64,000 nt of DNA from Thalassotalea sp. 42_200_T64 (GTDB lineage: Bacteria > Pseudomonadota > Gammaproteobacteria > Enterobacterales > Alteromonadaceae). The notes beneath the pieces are model-generated. The model did no database searches and had not been told where the DNA came from. It saw nothing but the letters and a program-made list of their open reading frames with translations. The position numbers and the translations under genes are program-made. Position 1 is the stretch's first letter, and each line of letters starts with the position of its first letter. This document shows, piece by piece, positions 9,537 through 19,107 of the stretch. Where the stretch lies: assembly GCA_002162925.1 (NCBI GenBank), contig MABC01000089.1:62001-126000 (forward strand), read 5' to 3'.

Positions 9537-9800
9537 ATGGCAAACGTTGTTATTTATACTCGCATGACTTGTGGATTTTGCGTAAGAGCAAAATCGCTGT
9601 TACAACACAAACAAGTTGAGTTTGACGAAATTAGTATCGACTTACAGCCAGAAAAACGTGCCGAAATGATCCAGCGCAGTAATGGTGGAATGACAGTGCC
9701 GCAAATTTTCATTAACAATAACGCCATCGGCGGTTGTGATGAGTTAATGGCTCTGGAATATTCTAAACAATTGGATACGCTTTTAAGCGCTCAGGCGTAA
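9537..9800 (+). CDS. grxC: Glutaredoxin 3
   Basis: An 87-residue thioredoxin-fold protein that reduces disulfides and glutathione mixed disulfides with glutathione. The redox motif is CGFC at residues 12-15 (glutaredoxin 3 of E. coli has CPYC, so the middle residues differ). The cis-proline block TVPQIFI and the glutathione-binding GGCDEL motif are present. Length is typical. It sits between the rhodanese gene and secB as in E. coli. Confidence 0.95.
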   Translation: MANVVIYTRMTCGFCVRAKSLLQHKQVEFDEISIDLQPEKRAEMIQRSNGGMTVPQIFINNNAIGGCDELMALEYSKQLDTLLSAQA

Positions 9801-9869
9801 TTTAAATAAACAATAACTGTTACAATTAAGATAGCAGTAACCAACAAGATAAATTAGGAAATACAGATC

Positions 9870-10376
9870 ATGTCTGAAGAAAACCAAACTCCGGCAGCTA
9901 ACGGCGGCGACGCACCAGCTGCACAACCAGCATTCGCTATTCAACGTATTTACACAAAAGATGTATCTTTTGAATCTCCAGCAGGACCGGCAATATTCCA
10001 AAAAGACTGGCAACCAGAAATTAAGTTAGATCTTGATACGCGTTCAAGCAAATTAGCGGACGACACCTATGAAGTGATCTTAGCATTAACGGTAACTGCT
10101 AAATTAGGCGAAGAAGTTGCCTTTTTATGTGAAGTACAACAAGCGGGTATTTTCACTGTTGGTAACATGCCTGAGCCACAAATTGCTCACACTTTAGGTT
10201 CTTTCTGCCCTAATACATTATTTCCATACGCTCGCGAAGCAGTTAGCGGCTTAGTTTCTCGTGGTACTTTCCCACAATTAAACTTAGCGCCGGTTAACTT
10301 CGACGCATTGTTTGCTTCATACGTACAAAAACGTGCAGCCGAAGCGAAAGCAGCGCAAGAAACAGCTGACGCATAA
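9870..10376 (+). CDS. secB: Protein-export chaperone SecB
   Basis: A 168-residue acidic protein matching SecB, the tetrameric cytosolic chaperone that keeps secretory preproteins unfolded and passes them to SecA. Recognisable blocks are [16 protein letters not shown] near residue 20, [11 protein letters not shown] near 67 and [19 protein letters not shown] near 115. The N-terminal 20 residues are a low-complexity Ala/Gly/Pro stretch and the C-terminus is Ala-rich; both are variable in the family. GpsA begins 3 bases after its stop, so the two are almost certainly cotranscribed. Confidence 0.97.
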   Translation: MSEENQTPAANGGDAPAAQPAFAIQRIYTKDVSFESPAGPAIFQKDWQPEIKLDLDTRSSKLADDTYEVILALTVTAKLGEEVAFLCEVQQAGIFTVGNMPEPQIAHTLGSFCPNTLFPYAREAVSGLVSRGTFPQLNLAPVNFDALFASYVQKRAAEAKAAQETADA

Positions 10377-10379
10377 TCG

Positions 10380-11384
10380 ATGTCAGTTAAAGCTGATATT
10401 AGTGTTATTGGAGCAGGGTCGTACGGCACTGCTCTTGCTTTTTGCTTAGCCCGAAATTCTCATAAAACTTTATTATGGGGCAGAAGTGCTGAGCATGTAC
10501 AAGCGATGGCTGCAAAGCGCAGCAACGAAAAATACCTGCCCGGATTTACCTTTCCCGAAACTTTATCTCTACAGGCCGACTTAGCCGTTGCGATCAAAGC
10601 CAGCACCAACATATTAATCGTCGTGCCAAGCCATGCTTTTGTCGATATGTTAGAGCAAATTAAGCCTTATTTAACGCCGCAGCATAAAATTGCCTGGGCG
10701 ACCAAAGGGTTAGACCCTAAAGAAGGCCGGTTATTACAAGATGTTGCCCAAGACATTTTAGGTGAAGACGTAAGTTTAGCGGTAATATCAGGCCCTACGT
10801 TTGCCAAAGAGATGGCTGCTGGCTTGCCGACCGCAATTTCTTTAGCGTCAACCGACGATGCCTTTGCCAAAACCTTGTCCGATTTATTGCATTGTGAAAA
10901 AACCTTTCGGGTGTATCAAAACGATGACTTTATCGGCGTGCAATTAGGCGGTGCGGTGAAAAACGTGATCGCCATTGGTGCCGGAATTGCCGATGGCATT
11001 GGCTTTGGTGCGAATGCCCGTACGGCATTAATTACTCGAGGCTTGGCCGAGATGACCCGCCTAGGTGCTGCCGTTGGCGCGCAAAGCGCTACGTTTATGG
11101 GGATGGCTGGCCTGGGCGATTTGGTATTAACCTGTACCGATAATCAATCGCGAAACCGTCGTTTTGGCTTGGCGTTGGGTGCCGGTGACACGGTTGAGCA
11201 CGCCATCGACAGTATTGGTCAGGTAGTTGAAGGCTATCGCAATACCAAAGAAGTGTACATGCTGGCGAAACGCTATCAGGTAGAAATGCCAATTGTTGAA
11301 CAAATTTATCAAGTGCTTTATCAAGACTTGCCGGCGAAAGAGGCGGCGATTAACTTGTTAAGTCGGGATAGAAAAACCGAGTAG
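10380..11384 (+). CDS. gpsA: Glycerol-3-phosphate dehydrogenase [NAD(P)+]
   Basis: A 334-residue cytoplasmic enzyme that reduces dihydroxyacetone phosphate to sn-glycerol 3-phosphate, the backbone of phospholipids. The N-terminal Rossmann motif is GAGSYGTA (residues 11-18). The catalytic-lysine region [13 protein letters not shown] is near residue 190, followed by the substrate block [14 protein letters not shown]. Length is normal. It is the last gene of the yibN-grxC-secB-gpsA unit and is followed by a strong terminator. The cysE gene that follows gpsA in E. coli is absent here. Confidence 0.97.
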   Translation: MSVKADISVIGAGSYGTALAFCLARNSHKTLLWGRSAEHVQAMAAKRSNEKYLPGFTFPETLSLQADLAVAIKASTNILIVVPSHAFVDMLEQIKPYLTPQHKIAWATKGLDPKEGRLLQDVAQDILGEDVSLAVISGPTFAKEMAAGLPTAISLASTDDAFAKTLSDLLHCEKTFRVYQNDDFIGVQLGGAVKNVIAIGAGIADGIGFGANARTALITRGLAEMTRLGAAVGAQSATFMGMAGLGDLVLTCTDNQSRNRRFGLALGAGDTVEHAIDSIGQVVEGYRNTKEVYMLAKRYQVEMPIVEQIYQVLYQDLPAKEAAINLLSRDRKTE

Positions 11385-11408
11385 TTGCAATGCACAGATT
11401 GAATCAGT

Positions 11409-11436
11409 AAAAAACGTCCGTCTGGACGTTTTTTTG
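11409..11436. terminator. Bidirectional rho-independent terminator between gpsA and trmL
   Basis: A stem AAAAACGTCC / GGACGTTTTT with a GTCT loop is flanked by A and T runs on both sides. It can therefore end transcription of gpsA on the plus strand and of the convergent trmL on the minus strand. Confidence 0.9.
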
Positions 11437-11476
11437 ATTCATCTCTGAATCAATCAGCATACGCTTCATCCCTGAA

Positions 11477-11941
11477 TCAAACCGCGCCGTTAAAGTCTAA
11501 CTGACGCCAGGCTTCATAGACAATCACCGCCACTGAATTGGATAAATTCATGCTTCTTGAGTCGGCCAGCATTGGAATACGAATTTTGTGTTCATCGGGT
11601 ATTAAGTCACGCACCGAATCAGGCAAGCCCCGGGTTTCAGCGCCAAAGATAATATAATCGCCAAGCTCAAATGTTACATCATCGTGAAAACGGGTGGCTT
11701 TGGTGGTGGAAGCATAGACACGTTTGGGCTGTTCGGTTTTGATGAACTCATCATAACTTTTATGAATTTTCAAATTGGCAAACTCGTGATAATCAAGGCC
11801 AGCTCTACGTAAACGTTTGTCGTCAAGATCAAACCCTAACGGTTCTATTAAATGCAAACGAAAACCACTATTGGCGCATAAGCGAATAATGTTACCGGTA
11901 TTGGGCGGGATCTCGGGTTCGAACAGAACAATGTCTAACAT
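11477..11941 (-). CDS. trmL: tRNA (cytidine(34)-2'-O)-methyltransferase
   Basis: A 154-residue SPOUT-class (trefoil-knot) RNA methyltransferase that methylates the 2'-OH of the wobble nucleotide of tRNA-Leu isoacceptors, using S-adenosylmethionine. Family blocks are present: [18 protein letters not shown] at residues 9-26, [10 protein letters not shown] near residue 99 and [18 protein letters not shown] near 130 (the knot). Length matches TrmL (YibK). It stands alone, convergent with gpsA. Confidence 0.96.
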   Translation of the reverse strand: MLDIVLFEPEIPPNTGNIIRLCANSGFRLHLIEPLGFDLDDKRLRRAGLDYHEFANLKIHKSYDEFIKTEQPKRVYASTTKATRFHDDVTFELGDYIIFGAETRGLPDSVRDLIPDEHKIRIPMLADSRSMNLSNSVAVIVYEAWRQLDFNGAV

Positions 11942-12048
11942 AATTGGTATTGGATCAAAAAAATAAAGAAATCATTATACAACGGCAGGCGGTTAAGTTT
12001 AAAATTATTTAGAGTCTGATATTTATTATTAAAGAGTAGTGGTTAGCA

Positions 12049-12954
12049 ATGCAAGCAAAAGATTATGACAGTTTAGTGAAACTGGCCAGCAAGGCTGCCA
12101 TTGCCGTTGCTTTTATTTTGGTGGTGAGCAAGCTTTATGCCTGGTGGGTTTCTAGTTCGGCGGCAATGTTGGCCTCGACTACCGATTCATTACTGGATGT
12201 GTTTGCCTCGCTGACCAGTTTTATCATACTGAAATATTCTTTGACCCCTGCGGATAAAGAGCACAAGTTTGGCCATGGTAAAGCGGAAAATCTCGCCGCC
12301 CTAATGCAATCTTCCTTTGTCTTAGGTTCAGCTTTGCTGCTTATATTCCATGGGGTTGACCGACTAATGAACCCACAACCGATACTGCATACGAGTCTTG
12401 CCATTGCGATCAGTATTGTGGCGATAGTGTTAACCTTGGCGTTAGTGATATTACAAAAAATGGTGATCAGAAAAACCAAGTCGGTAGCCATTTCGGCCGA
12501 TTCCTTGCATTACCAATCGGATTTATTTCTCAACCTCGGGGTGATCATTGCCTTAGTATTAAGCCAGTATGAAATCGCCCAGGCCGATGGTTTATTTACC
12601 ATCTTTGTTGGCCTCTTTTTAATTACCGGCGCCGTCAATATTGTCTATCAAAGCGTGCACGATTTAATGGATAAAGAATTGGATGATGAAGAATTGGCAA
12701 TGATTGAGCAAGTCATTAATGAAAACCCAAAAGCGTTAGGTTTTCACGAGCTCAGAACCAGACAAGCGGGAAAAATGAAGTTTATTCAGTTTCATCTTGA
12801 ACTGCCTGATCATTTGCCATTAGTGCAGGCGCATAAAATCGCCGATGATATTGAACAGGCGCTAATGGCTCAGTTTGTCCACACCGAAGTGCTTATTCAT
12901 CAAGACCCGCAATCGGTAGTGCCAACAGAGTTGTCTAAATTACAAAAAAATTGA
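12049..12954 (+). CDS. fieF: Cation-efflux pump of the CDF family (FieF-like)
   Basis: A 301-residue inner-membrane protein with six predicted helices and a cytoplasmic C-terminal domain. Metal-site signatures are visible: DSLLD in helix 2 (near residue 46), HKFGHGKAENLAA in the following loop and SADSLHYQSD (near 148) in helix 5. Members export Zn2+ and Fe2+ in exchange for protons. In E. coli fieF also lies beside the cpx genes. Its last 55 bases overlap the end of the convergent hydrolase gene. Confidence 0.92.
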   Translation: MQAKDYDSLVKLASKAAIAVAFILVVSKLYAWWVSSSAAMLASTTDSLLDVFASLTSFIILKYSLTPADKEHKFGHGKAENLAALMQSSFVLGSALLLIFHGVDRLMNPQPILHTSLAIAISIVAIVLTLALVILQKMVIRKTKSVAISADSLHYQSDLFLNLGVIIALVLSQYEIAQADGLFTIFVGLFLITGAVNIVYQSVHDLMDKELDDEELAMIEQVINENPKALGFHELRTRQAGKMKFIQFHLELPDHLPLVQAHKIADDIEQALMAQFVHTEVLIHQDPQSVVPTELSKLQKN

Positions 12955-14000
12955 TGTTGAGCAAACCAATTAAGGGTTTCTTTAAGTGCGTGATTGCGGA
13001 TGTCATCTTGCTCAAACAATAGCTCATGCAACGCATTCTCTATCACTACCGGCTTACCGCCTGGACATGAACGCGGTTGTAACTGATGCAGTTGCTGGCA
13101 AAATTGTGTTTGTTTTTCATTGCTAACCACAGTATCGCTTGCCGCTTGTAGCACTAATAGTGGAGTCTTTATTTCGTCGATGTTGGCAAATATTTGTGCT
13201 TCAGCTTTCATCGCAGCGTTAAGCCAGGCTAACGTTACACCGCCTAGTTGTATCTCTGGCGTTTGTTGATAAAGCTGCTTAAAGTGCTGATATCTAATTT
13301 CCGATTGCATTAAATCATTGTCGGCAAATGGCTTGCTTTGATACGGCCCATGACCAAAAAAATAGGCGGATTGGTCACTAAATAAATCATCGACAAAATG
13401 ACTGATTTTAATCAAAGGTTTACCAAGCCAGTCGGGAATGTTGCCACCATTTACCGCAATCATCGGTGAAGACAACACCACGGCTTTGAAGGTGTTGGGG
13501 AATTTTTGTGCATAGAGTGTTGCTATGGTACCACCCATAGAATGCGCCAACAGATACAAGTTGTCACCACATTGAGGCATCACATAGGTGTTTAACCATT
13601 GATGCATATCGATGACGTAATCATTAAAACCGTCGACATAACCTTTATCTTTGTCTGCTAATTCGCGCTGTGACAATCCCTGACCACGATGGTCTATCAT
13701 TGCAACGTTGTAACCATTGTTATGCAAATCAAAGGCAAGTTCTTTATATTTAAGATAGCTTTCACTACGTCCCGATGAGAGCACGATGCATTGCTGGTGT
13801 TTAGATTTGGTAAATAACGCAAAATGTATGTTTAGTTGATCGTAACTTTTGAAAGAGGAAAATTCACCGTTTTGCCAAAATTGGTTAATTTCAGTTTGCT
13901 TAGCAAGGAACTGATGTTCTTGCGTAAATTGATATGGTTTGGCCATTACGGTCATAGAATTTAAACCCAGTGATGCAATCAAGAGAAGTAAAAAGCGCAT
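12900..14000 (-). CDS. Secreted alpha/beta hydrolase, lysophospholipase (PldB-like)
   Basis: A 366-residue alpha/beta hydrolase with an N-terminal signal peptide (residues 1-20, ending MAKP). DHRGQGLS near residue 102 and the nucleophile elbow LAHSMGG near residue 150 (GHSMGG type, nucleophile Ser) are typical of the monoglyceride lipase / lysophospholipase L2 group. An Asp in AASDTVVS and a His in ENALHELLFE near residue 335 complete the triad. PldB itself has no signal peptide, so this may be a periplasmic or secreted relative. It lies just downstream of the cpxRA genes on the same strand (29-bp gap), but co-regulation is only a guess. Confidence 0.85.
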   Translation of the reverse strand: MRFLLLLIASLGLNSMTVMAKPYQFTQEHQFLAKQTEINQFWQNGEFSSFKSYDQLNIHFALFTKSKHQQCIVLSSGRSESYLKYKELAFDLHNNGYNVAMIDHRGQGLSQRELADKDKGYVDGFNDYVIDMHQWLNTYVMPQCGDNLYLLAHSMGGTIATLYAQKFPNTFKAVVLSSPMIAVNGGNIPDWLGKPLIKISHFVDDLFSDQSAYFFGHGPYQSKPFADNDLMQSEIRYQHFKQLYQQTPEIQLGGVTLAWLNAAMKAEAQIFANIDEIKTPLLVLQAASDTVVSNEKQTQFCQQLHQLQPRSCPGGKPVVIENALHELLFEQDDIRNHALKETLNWFAQHQFFCNLDNSVGTTDCGS

Positions 14001-14029
14001 AAGTGAAAACAGTGTTTTTTGGCTAATAG

Positions 14030-15433
14030 TTACCTCGTAGCATACGGCAATTCGATGGTGACTTTCAATCCTGGATTTTCAATGTCTGCCGTTGCCGCTT
14101 GCGCATAAATTTTACCGTGGTGAGATTCAACCGCACGACTGGCTATGGCTAATCCTAAACCGGTACCGCCGCTGACTCTATCTCTTGCCTGGGCGGTACG
14201 ATAAAATGGTTTGAAAATTTTCTGCAATTGCTCTGCCGCCACACCTTTACCCTGATCGCAAATGCTGAACACTATGGTATTATTTTGCAAAGCTAATGAG
14301 ATATCGATTTGTGCAGACGCCGGACTAAAGCGAATGGCATTATTGAACAGGTTCTCTATGGCGCTGGCGAGTAATTGCGCATCTGCGGTGATGTTAATGG
14401 TGGTAGGGTTTGTAAAAGTAACGGTGACTTGTTTTTCCTTCAGCACATATTCGGCGTCATCAATCATGTTGCTAATGAGTTCATTGAAATTCACCGGTTG
14501 CAGGTGAGTTTGTTGCAACTGGTTTTCTAAACGAGATAACTGCAACGCTTGCGCGATCATTTCATCCAGACGTTGTATCTCAATATTGAAGCGCTGAAAA
14601 TATTTTTCCAATTCAACCGGTTTGTGTTCAACTTTATTGGCTAAAGATAACGCCAGTTGTAGCCTGGTTAACGGTGAACGTAACTCATGAGAGACATCAC
14701 CTAGTAAGCGCTGCTGGGCGGCAATGGAGGCGTGTAAACGCTCGGCCATAGAGTTAAACGCTTGCCCAAGTTGACCCACTTCATCGAAGCGGTGATCAAA
14801 TTCTGGCACTCGGGTGGATAAATCACCACTACCGAATTGTTCGCTGGCGCGGGTCAGTTTTTTCAATGGCCTGATTAAATACCAGGACAATAACCAGGAC
14901 AATAACGCGGTCACCAATAAACCGGTAAATATTCGCAGCCAAAATGGCATTTGCTTGAGCATCCCGGCAAAGTCCTTGGGACGTACTGGTTTGCCGGTAA
15001 ATAGCTGATACTGACGATTATTCAATGTGATGGTAATCGGTCCTATCAATTGGTAACCAAACAAGTGTAATGCGACTGGCTGAGTAAATTTCTGCGCATT
15101 AATATTATCCAGTACCTCGGGATGAGGATATTTGCTATTGGTGATAATTTTACCGTTGGCTCTAGATTTTAACCAAATCCCTCTGGATAAACGACGGTCT
15201 TTATCGGCAATCAGTCGCAGTACATTTCCTGGTTGGCGCTTTGCCAGAGAGTTAATCCGGCTAACGGTTTTAGTTAACTGCTGTTGCTGGTTCTCATTAA
15301 GTGCAGTGACTTGATTAAACTCGGTAAACTGTAATGATACCCAACGGGTAACCAATATCGCACTTATCGCAATGATCCAAAACCCTAAAAATACTTTTAG
15401 CGTAAGTGATGAGAATACAGATCTTAATGGCAT
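14030..15433 (-). CDS. cpxA: Sensor histidine kinase CpxA
   Basis: A sensor kinase of 467 residues counted from ATG 15433. That start is chosen because it lies just after the cpxR stop and has a GAAGGG ribosome site 10 bases upstream; a GTG at 15454 is the alternative. TM1 is at about residues 12-30, a periplasmic sensor domain follows, then TM2 at about 167-186, HAMP, HisKA with His249 in DVSHELRSPLTRLQ, and an ATPase domain with a GGTGLGLAI box. CpxA phosphorylates CpxR upon misfolded envelope protein stress. The genes sit opposite cpxP, which supports the assignment. Confidence 0.92.
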   Translation of the reverse strand: MPLRSVFSSLTLKVFLGFWIIAISAILVTRWVSLQFTEFNQVTALNENQQQQLTKTVSRINSLAKRQPGNVLRLIADKDRRLSRGIWLKSRANGKIITNSKYPHPEVLDNINAQKFTQPVALHLFGYQLIGPITITLNNRQYQLFTGKPVRPKDFAGMLKQMPFWLRIFTGLLVTALLSWLLSWYLIRPLKKLTRASEQFGSGDLSTRVPEFDHRFDEVGQLGQAFNSMAERLHASIAAQQRLLGDVSHELRSPLTRLQLALSLANKVEHKPVELEKYFQRFNIEIQRLDEMIAQALQLSRLENQLQQTHLQPVNFNELISNMIDDAEYVLKEKQVTVTFTNPTTINITADAQLLASAIENLFNNAIRFSPASAQIDISLALQNNTIVFSICDQGKGVAAEQLQKIFKPFYRTAQARDRVSGGTGLGLAIASRAVESHHGKIYAQAATADIENPGLKVTIELPYATR

Positions 15434-15440
15434 CAATACG

Positions 15441-16136
15441 CTACCCTTCACCACTCATAAATACATAGCCGACACCACGTATGGTTTTAATTTTCTCGAG
15501 TGCTGAATGTTGTTGTAATTTGCGGCGAATGTTGCTGATATGCATATCTATGCTGCGGTCATAGGCGCTTAACGGCCGGTTTAACACTTGCTCAGACAGC
15601 TGCTCTTTTGAGACAATAGTATCCAGATTTTCCATTAATAAATGCAGTATTTCAAATTCGGTGCCAGTCAGAGCGACACTTTGCTGATGACAAAACACCT
15701 CGCGCGTGGCATTTTTCAATAATACCTGGTTATACTCTAACGCCGGTTTTTTATCTTTATTTTGAATAATTTCAACCCGTCTTAAAATGGCCTTAATACG
15801 TGCTAATAATTCACTGGGATTATAAGGCTTAGCTAAATAATCATCGGCACCCAACTCAAGCCCTAACACTCTATCGGTATCATCACCTTTTGCGGTTAGC
15901 ATCAAAATTGGTGTGTGATGTTTGCCACCCAAGGCTTTCAGTAACTCAAAACCACTTAAACCGGGCATCATTACATCCAGCAGTATTAAATCATAGAGTT
16001 GCGTTTTGGCTTGTTGTAAGCCACTAATACCATCAAAACAACAACTCACTTGATAGCCTTCACTGGCTAAAAATTCATTCAGTAATTCTGCCAGCTCTTG
16101 ATCGTCGTCGATTAATAGTAAGTGTTTTGTCGTCAT
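15441..16136 (-). CDS. cpxR: Response regulator CpxR
   Basis: A 231-residue OmpR/PhoB-type regulator. The receiver domain has Asp10-12 acidic residues, phosphoacceptor Asp54 in LLLDVMMPG, the Thr in MLTAKGD and the Lys in LAKPYNP. The C-terminal winged helix contains DRSIDMHISNIRRKL and IRGVGYVF. Together with CpxA it controls the envelope stress regulon. It is followed after 7 bases by cpxA. A CpxR-box-like repeat lies in its upstream region, so autoregulation is plausible. Confidence 0.94.
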   Translation of the reverse strand: MTTKHLLLIDDDQELAELLNEFLASEGYQVSCCFDGISGLQQAKTQLYDLILLDVMMPGLSGFELLKALGGKHHTPILMLTAKGDDTDRVLGLELGADDYLAKPYNPSELLARIKAILRRVEIIQNKDKKPALEYNQVLLKNATREVFCHQQSVALTGTEFEILHLLMENLDTIVSKEQLSEQVLNRPLSAYDRSIDMHISNIRRKLQQHSALEKIKTIRGVGYVFMSGEG

Positions 16137-16211
16137 TATTTCGGCTCTGCGGGTAATTCAGTGGTTTAATCTATGATCAATATAACCAGTTATTCAACTC
16201 TCGTCATTGGC

Positions 16212-16227
16212 TTTACTTAATCTTTAC
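16212..16227 (-). promoter_or_regulatory. Candidate CpxR box between cpxR and cpxP
   Basis: On the minus strand the sequence reads GTAAA-GATTAA-GTAAA, a direct repeat matching the GTAAA-N(4-8)-GTAAA pattern known for CpxR in enterobacteria. It lies in the 201-bp gap between divergent cpxRA and the cpxP-like gene, 75 bases from the cpxR start and 110 bases from the cpxP start. Binding is inferred. Confidence 0.65.
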
Positions 16228-16337
16228 GTTGCTTTGCACAACTTTGCATAGATTTCTTTTATGCTTATTAAGACGTTAACAAACTTAGTTAGCAAACCAG
16301 TAAGCTAAATAAATGGATAAATAGGATAACATCAATT

Positions 16338-16841
16338 ATGAATAAGCAAATTAAAAATATCGCTCTGTTATGTACCACATTAGTGGCTCTTACTCTGGGG
16401 ACAAGTGTAATGGCGAAAGAGCACGGTAAAAGCCATCGTGGCCAAGATATGCAACGTCATATGCGGGCAATGATGAGTAAACTCGATTTAAGCGAGCAAC
16501 AACAACAGCAAGTAAAAGCCATACAAGCGGCAAAGAAAGAACAATTAATGGCGCTAAAAAGTAGTGACAATGCTAAGGATAAAAATGGCAGAACCGCGAT
16601 GGCCGAATTGATCAAAGCCGAAACGTTCGACCAAACCGCATTTATCTTAATGCAAGAGAAAAAAGCGGCGAAAATGGCTAAGGCTGGATTGATAACTGCG
16701 AAAACTATGCATCAGCTGTATCAACTATTAACGCCAGAACAAAAGCAAAAACTGGAACAGATGCAACAGCAAAAACGTGACAGCAAGCAAGGCAATAAAC
16801 AGAAAAAACGAGACGCTAAAGCCAGTAAAACTGAGCAGTAA
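16338..16841 (+). CDS. cpxP: CpxP/Spy-family periplasmic protein
   Basis: A 167-residue protein with a signal peptide (residues 1-26, ending VMAKE). It then has an all-helical, Gln/Lys/Met-rich body with two LTxxQ-type motifs: LDLSEQQ near residue 49 and LTPEQKQKLE near 134. These define the CpxP/Spy family. CpxP is a periplasmic chaperone-like repressor of CpxA. The divergent position to cpxRA and the CpxR-like box support cpxP over spy. The C-terminal 25 residues are a highly basic, Lys/Gln-rich tail that is unusual for CpxP. Confidence 0.85.
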   Translation: MNKQIKNIALLCTTLVALTLGTSVMAKEHGKSHRGQDMQRHMRAMMSKLDLSEQQQQQVKAIQAAKKEQLMALKSSDNAKDKNGRTAMAELIKAETFDQTAFILMQEKKAAKMAKAGLITAKTMHQLYQLLTPEQKQKLEQMQQQKRDSKQGNKQKKRDAKASKTEQ

Positions 16842-16966
16842 AATGAGCTAAAATATTAGTATTAGCAGTGACTGTTAAAAAATATAAATTTTTTGTAATA
16901 AAGTTGTTTGTTTGCTGACTATTACAGGTATTGATAAAAATACTTGTAAAAAAGGTCGATAAACAA

Positions 16967-18333
16967 ATGAAATACTGGAAATATTTTATCCCGTTTTGCT
17001 GTGCACTAGTGATCAGCCAGGCAGTGGCATTTTCCCCCGATGCCGCGGCATGTTTTGTCAAAGGACAAAGCCAACACGTTAGTTGCACCACTCTTGATGT
17101 ACCGCGCTTATATCAACAGGAAAACTCTGCTTCAAGGCAAATACACATAGTCAGAGTAGTAGCCAAATCAGCGACGACTAACCCTCCTTTGTTTGTTTTG
17201 GCCGGTGGCCCAGGACAAGCTGCCAGCGAAATGACTCAGTATATCAATGTCGCGTTTCAGCAAATATTAAAACAACACGATATTATTTTTATTGACCAGC
17301 GCGGCTCCGGCAAAAGTTTTGGCTTGGGCTGTGACACCCATGATTTGCTCACAAGAGATGACATTACGGCAGCCTTTGATCTATGCCGGGAAAACGTATT
17401 GCCCTACATGCAAGAGCTCACCACCGAAACTTACGTAAAAGATATCGAACAAGTCAGACAACACTTTGGTTATTCACAAATTTCTTTGTGGGGCGGCTCC
17501 TACGGTACCTTTGCTGCACAAGCATATGCCAGTTACTTTCCTGAACAAGTGCATACATTATTGTTGGATGCCGTTTTAGCATTAACCGCTAACCCGTTAG
17601 TGAATGGTGGCCCTTATGCCGAAAACGCACTGCAACGGTTATACGCTTTGTGCCAAAAAGACCGTCGTTGTAGCCAGCGCTTTGATAATTGGCCAGCTCA
17701 AGTTTTAGCGCTTAAAAGCCAATTGAATAAACAACCAGTGGCGTTAAACAAAGACACCTTAATTGATGGTGTTGAATTGATGCATTTAATTCGTGCTGCG
17801 CTGTATTCCCCTGAAATTTCTGCGCGCTTACCTTTGGCAATAGACCGGGCCAGTGCTGGCGATTTCTCTATGTTTAATGCCATCTCACAAGCCACCGCGG
17901 GTGCTGCAACCGACAGCATGTATTTGGGCTTGACCATGGGCGTGTTATGTCAGGAACATGTATTTGCCGGGCAGGGAGCATTAGCCAAAGAACTCGGAAA
18001 AAACAGCTTTGTTGGCGATAGCTATTATCGTATCTGGGCAGATATTTGCGCTCAGGAAACTTTAATGAAAACGGCACAAGTGCAATTGCCGACACAACTG
18101 AGCATGCCTACATTGATGATTTCTGGGGAACTCGACCCGATCACTCCTGAGCAAAGTGCCGAACAGGCATTGAGCTATTTAACCAATAGCACGCATCTAA
18201 TCATGCCGAATGCCGCCATACCAATTCAAGCCGTGGCTGCATGCCAAGATTAATTAATGAATTTATATTAACCGGTGCCATTAGCGACAGCAGCTGTGTT
18301 AATGACAACAAATTCCCGCCCTTTGCCCTTTAA
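16967..18333 (+). pseudogene. Secreted alpha/beta hydrolase (TAP/proline-iminopeptidase type), frameshifted near its C-terminus
   Basis: The product starts with a signal peptide (MKYWKYFIPF...). It has the oxyanion block LAGGPGQ near residue 78, the nucleophile elbow GGSYG (Ser178) and the acid-residue block SGELDPITP, as in tripeptidyl-aminopeptidase-like hydrolases. The frame stops at 18253 shortly after HLIMPNAA. Reading on in the -1 frame restores the expected family tail: GHTNSSRGCMPRLINEF, then LDxxC-like and PPFAL-like residues, ending at TAA 18331-18333. Adding one G within 18212-18219 rejoins the frames and creates the Gly-His pair that should hold the catalytic histidine. It is therefore a one-base deletion or a sequencing error. 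The repaired stop lies 9 bases before the ABC transporter gene, so it heads that operon. Confidence 0.8.
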
Positions 18334-18342
18334 GGAACCTTG

Positions 18343-19107
18343 ATGATTGAATTTAAGCAAGTGAGTAAGCAGTTTGGTGAGATAAAAGCCAATAACAATA
18401 TTAATTTTAGCTGTGATAAAGGCACCATTACCGGCTTACTCGGCGTCAATGGCGCGGGTAAGTCAACCTCGCTAAAAATATTATCCGGGTTACTGAAACC
18501 AGATACTGGTGATGTACACATTAATGGTGCCAGTGTGGTGCAAACGCCAATGTTAGTACAACAACAGGTGGGCTTGTTTTTAACGGCGCAAGGGCTGTAC
18601 AGTAATTTAACGGCCCGTGAAAACATAGAGTTTTTTGCCGCCTTGCAAGGCTTGAACAATAGCAAGCAAGCGAGTCAGGCGGTTATTGACAGGTTACACC
18701 TTAGTGCTCTTGCCGATCGCAAAGTGTCGGGTTTTTCTACCGGTGAAAGAATGAAAGTGGGTTTGGCCAGAGCCCTGGTGCATCAACCTAAATACCTGGT
18801 GCTTGATGAACCTAGTCGCGGCTTAGATGTGTTGGCTATCCGAGTGCTAAGAGAATACCTGTTAGAGTTGAAAAGTCAGGGCTGCTGTATTTTATTTTCC
18901 AGCCATGTGATGCAAGAAATTGACAGGCTTTGTGACCAGGTGGTGATCATCAATGACGGCCAGGTATGTTTTGATGGCGAACTTAGTCAATTAAAACAAT
19001 CGTCAACCGATTTAGAACAAGCATTTCTGCAAGCAATTCAGCCCACTAAACCTTTAATCACACCTCCAGTAACACCGATATTAACGACAGGAGTCGCCCC
19101 ATGTTAA
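18343..19107 (+). CDS. ABC transporter ATP-binding protein (NatA-like)
   Basis: A 254-residue ATPase of an ABC-2 type exporter. Walker A is GVNGAGKST near residue 34, the signature is FSTGERMKVGLARAL near 128 (a degenerate LSGGQ), Walker B is YLVLDEPSRGLD near 151 and the H-loop is LFSSHVMQE near 185. It resembles NatA, the ATPase of sodium or small-molecule exporters. ATG 18343 is chosen because AAGGA lies 6 bases upstream; the TTG just before it is unlikely. Its end overlaps the permease gene by 7 bases. Substrate unknown. Confidence 0.88.
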   Translation: MIEFKQVSKQFGEIKANNNINFSCDKGTITGLLGVNGAGKSTSLKILSGLLKPDTGDVHINGASVVQTPMLVQQQVGLFLTAQGLYSNLTARENIEFFAALQGLNNSKQASQAVIDRLHLSALADRKVSGFSTGERMKVGLARALVHQPKYLVLDEPSRGLDVLAIRVLREYLLELKSQGCCILFSSHVMQEIDRLCDQVVIINDGQVCFDGELSQLKQSSTDLEQAFLQAIQPTKPLITPPVTPILTTGVAPC

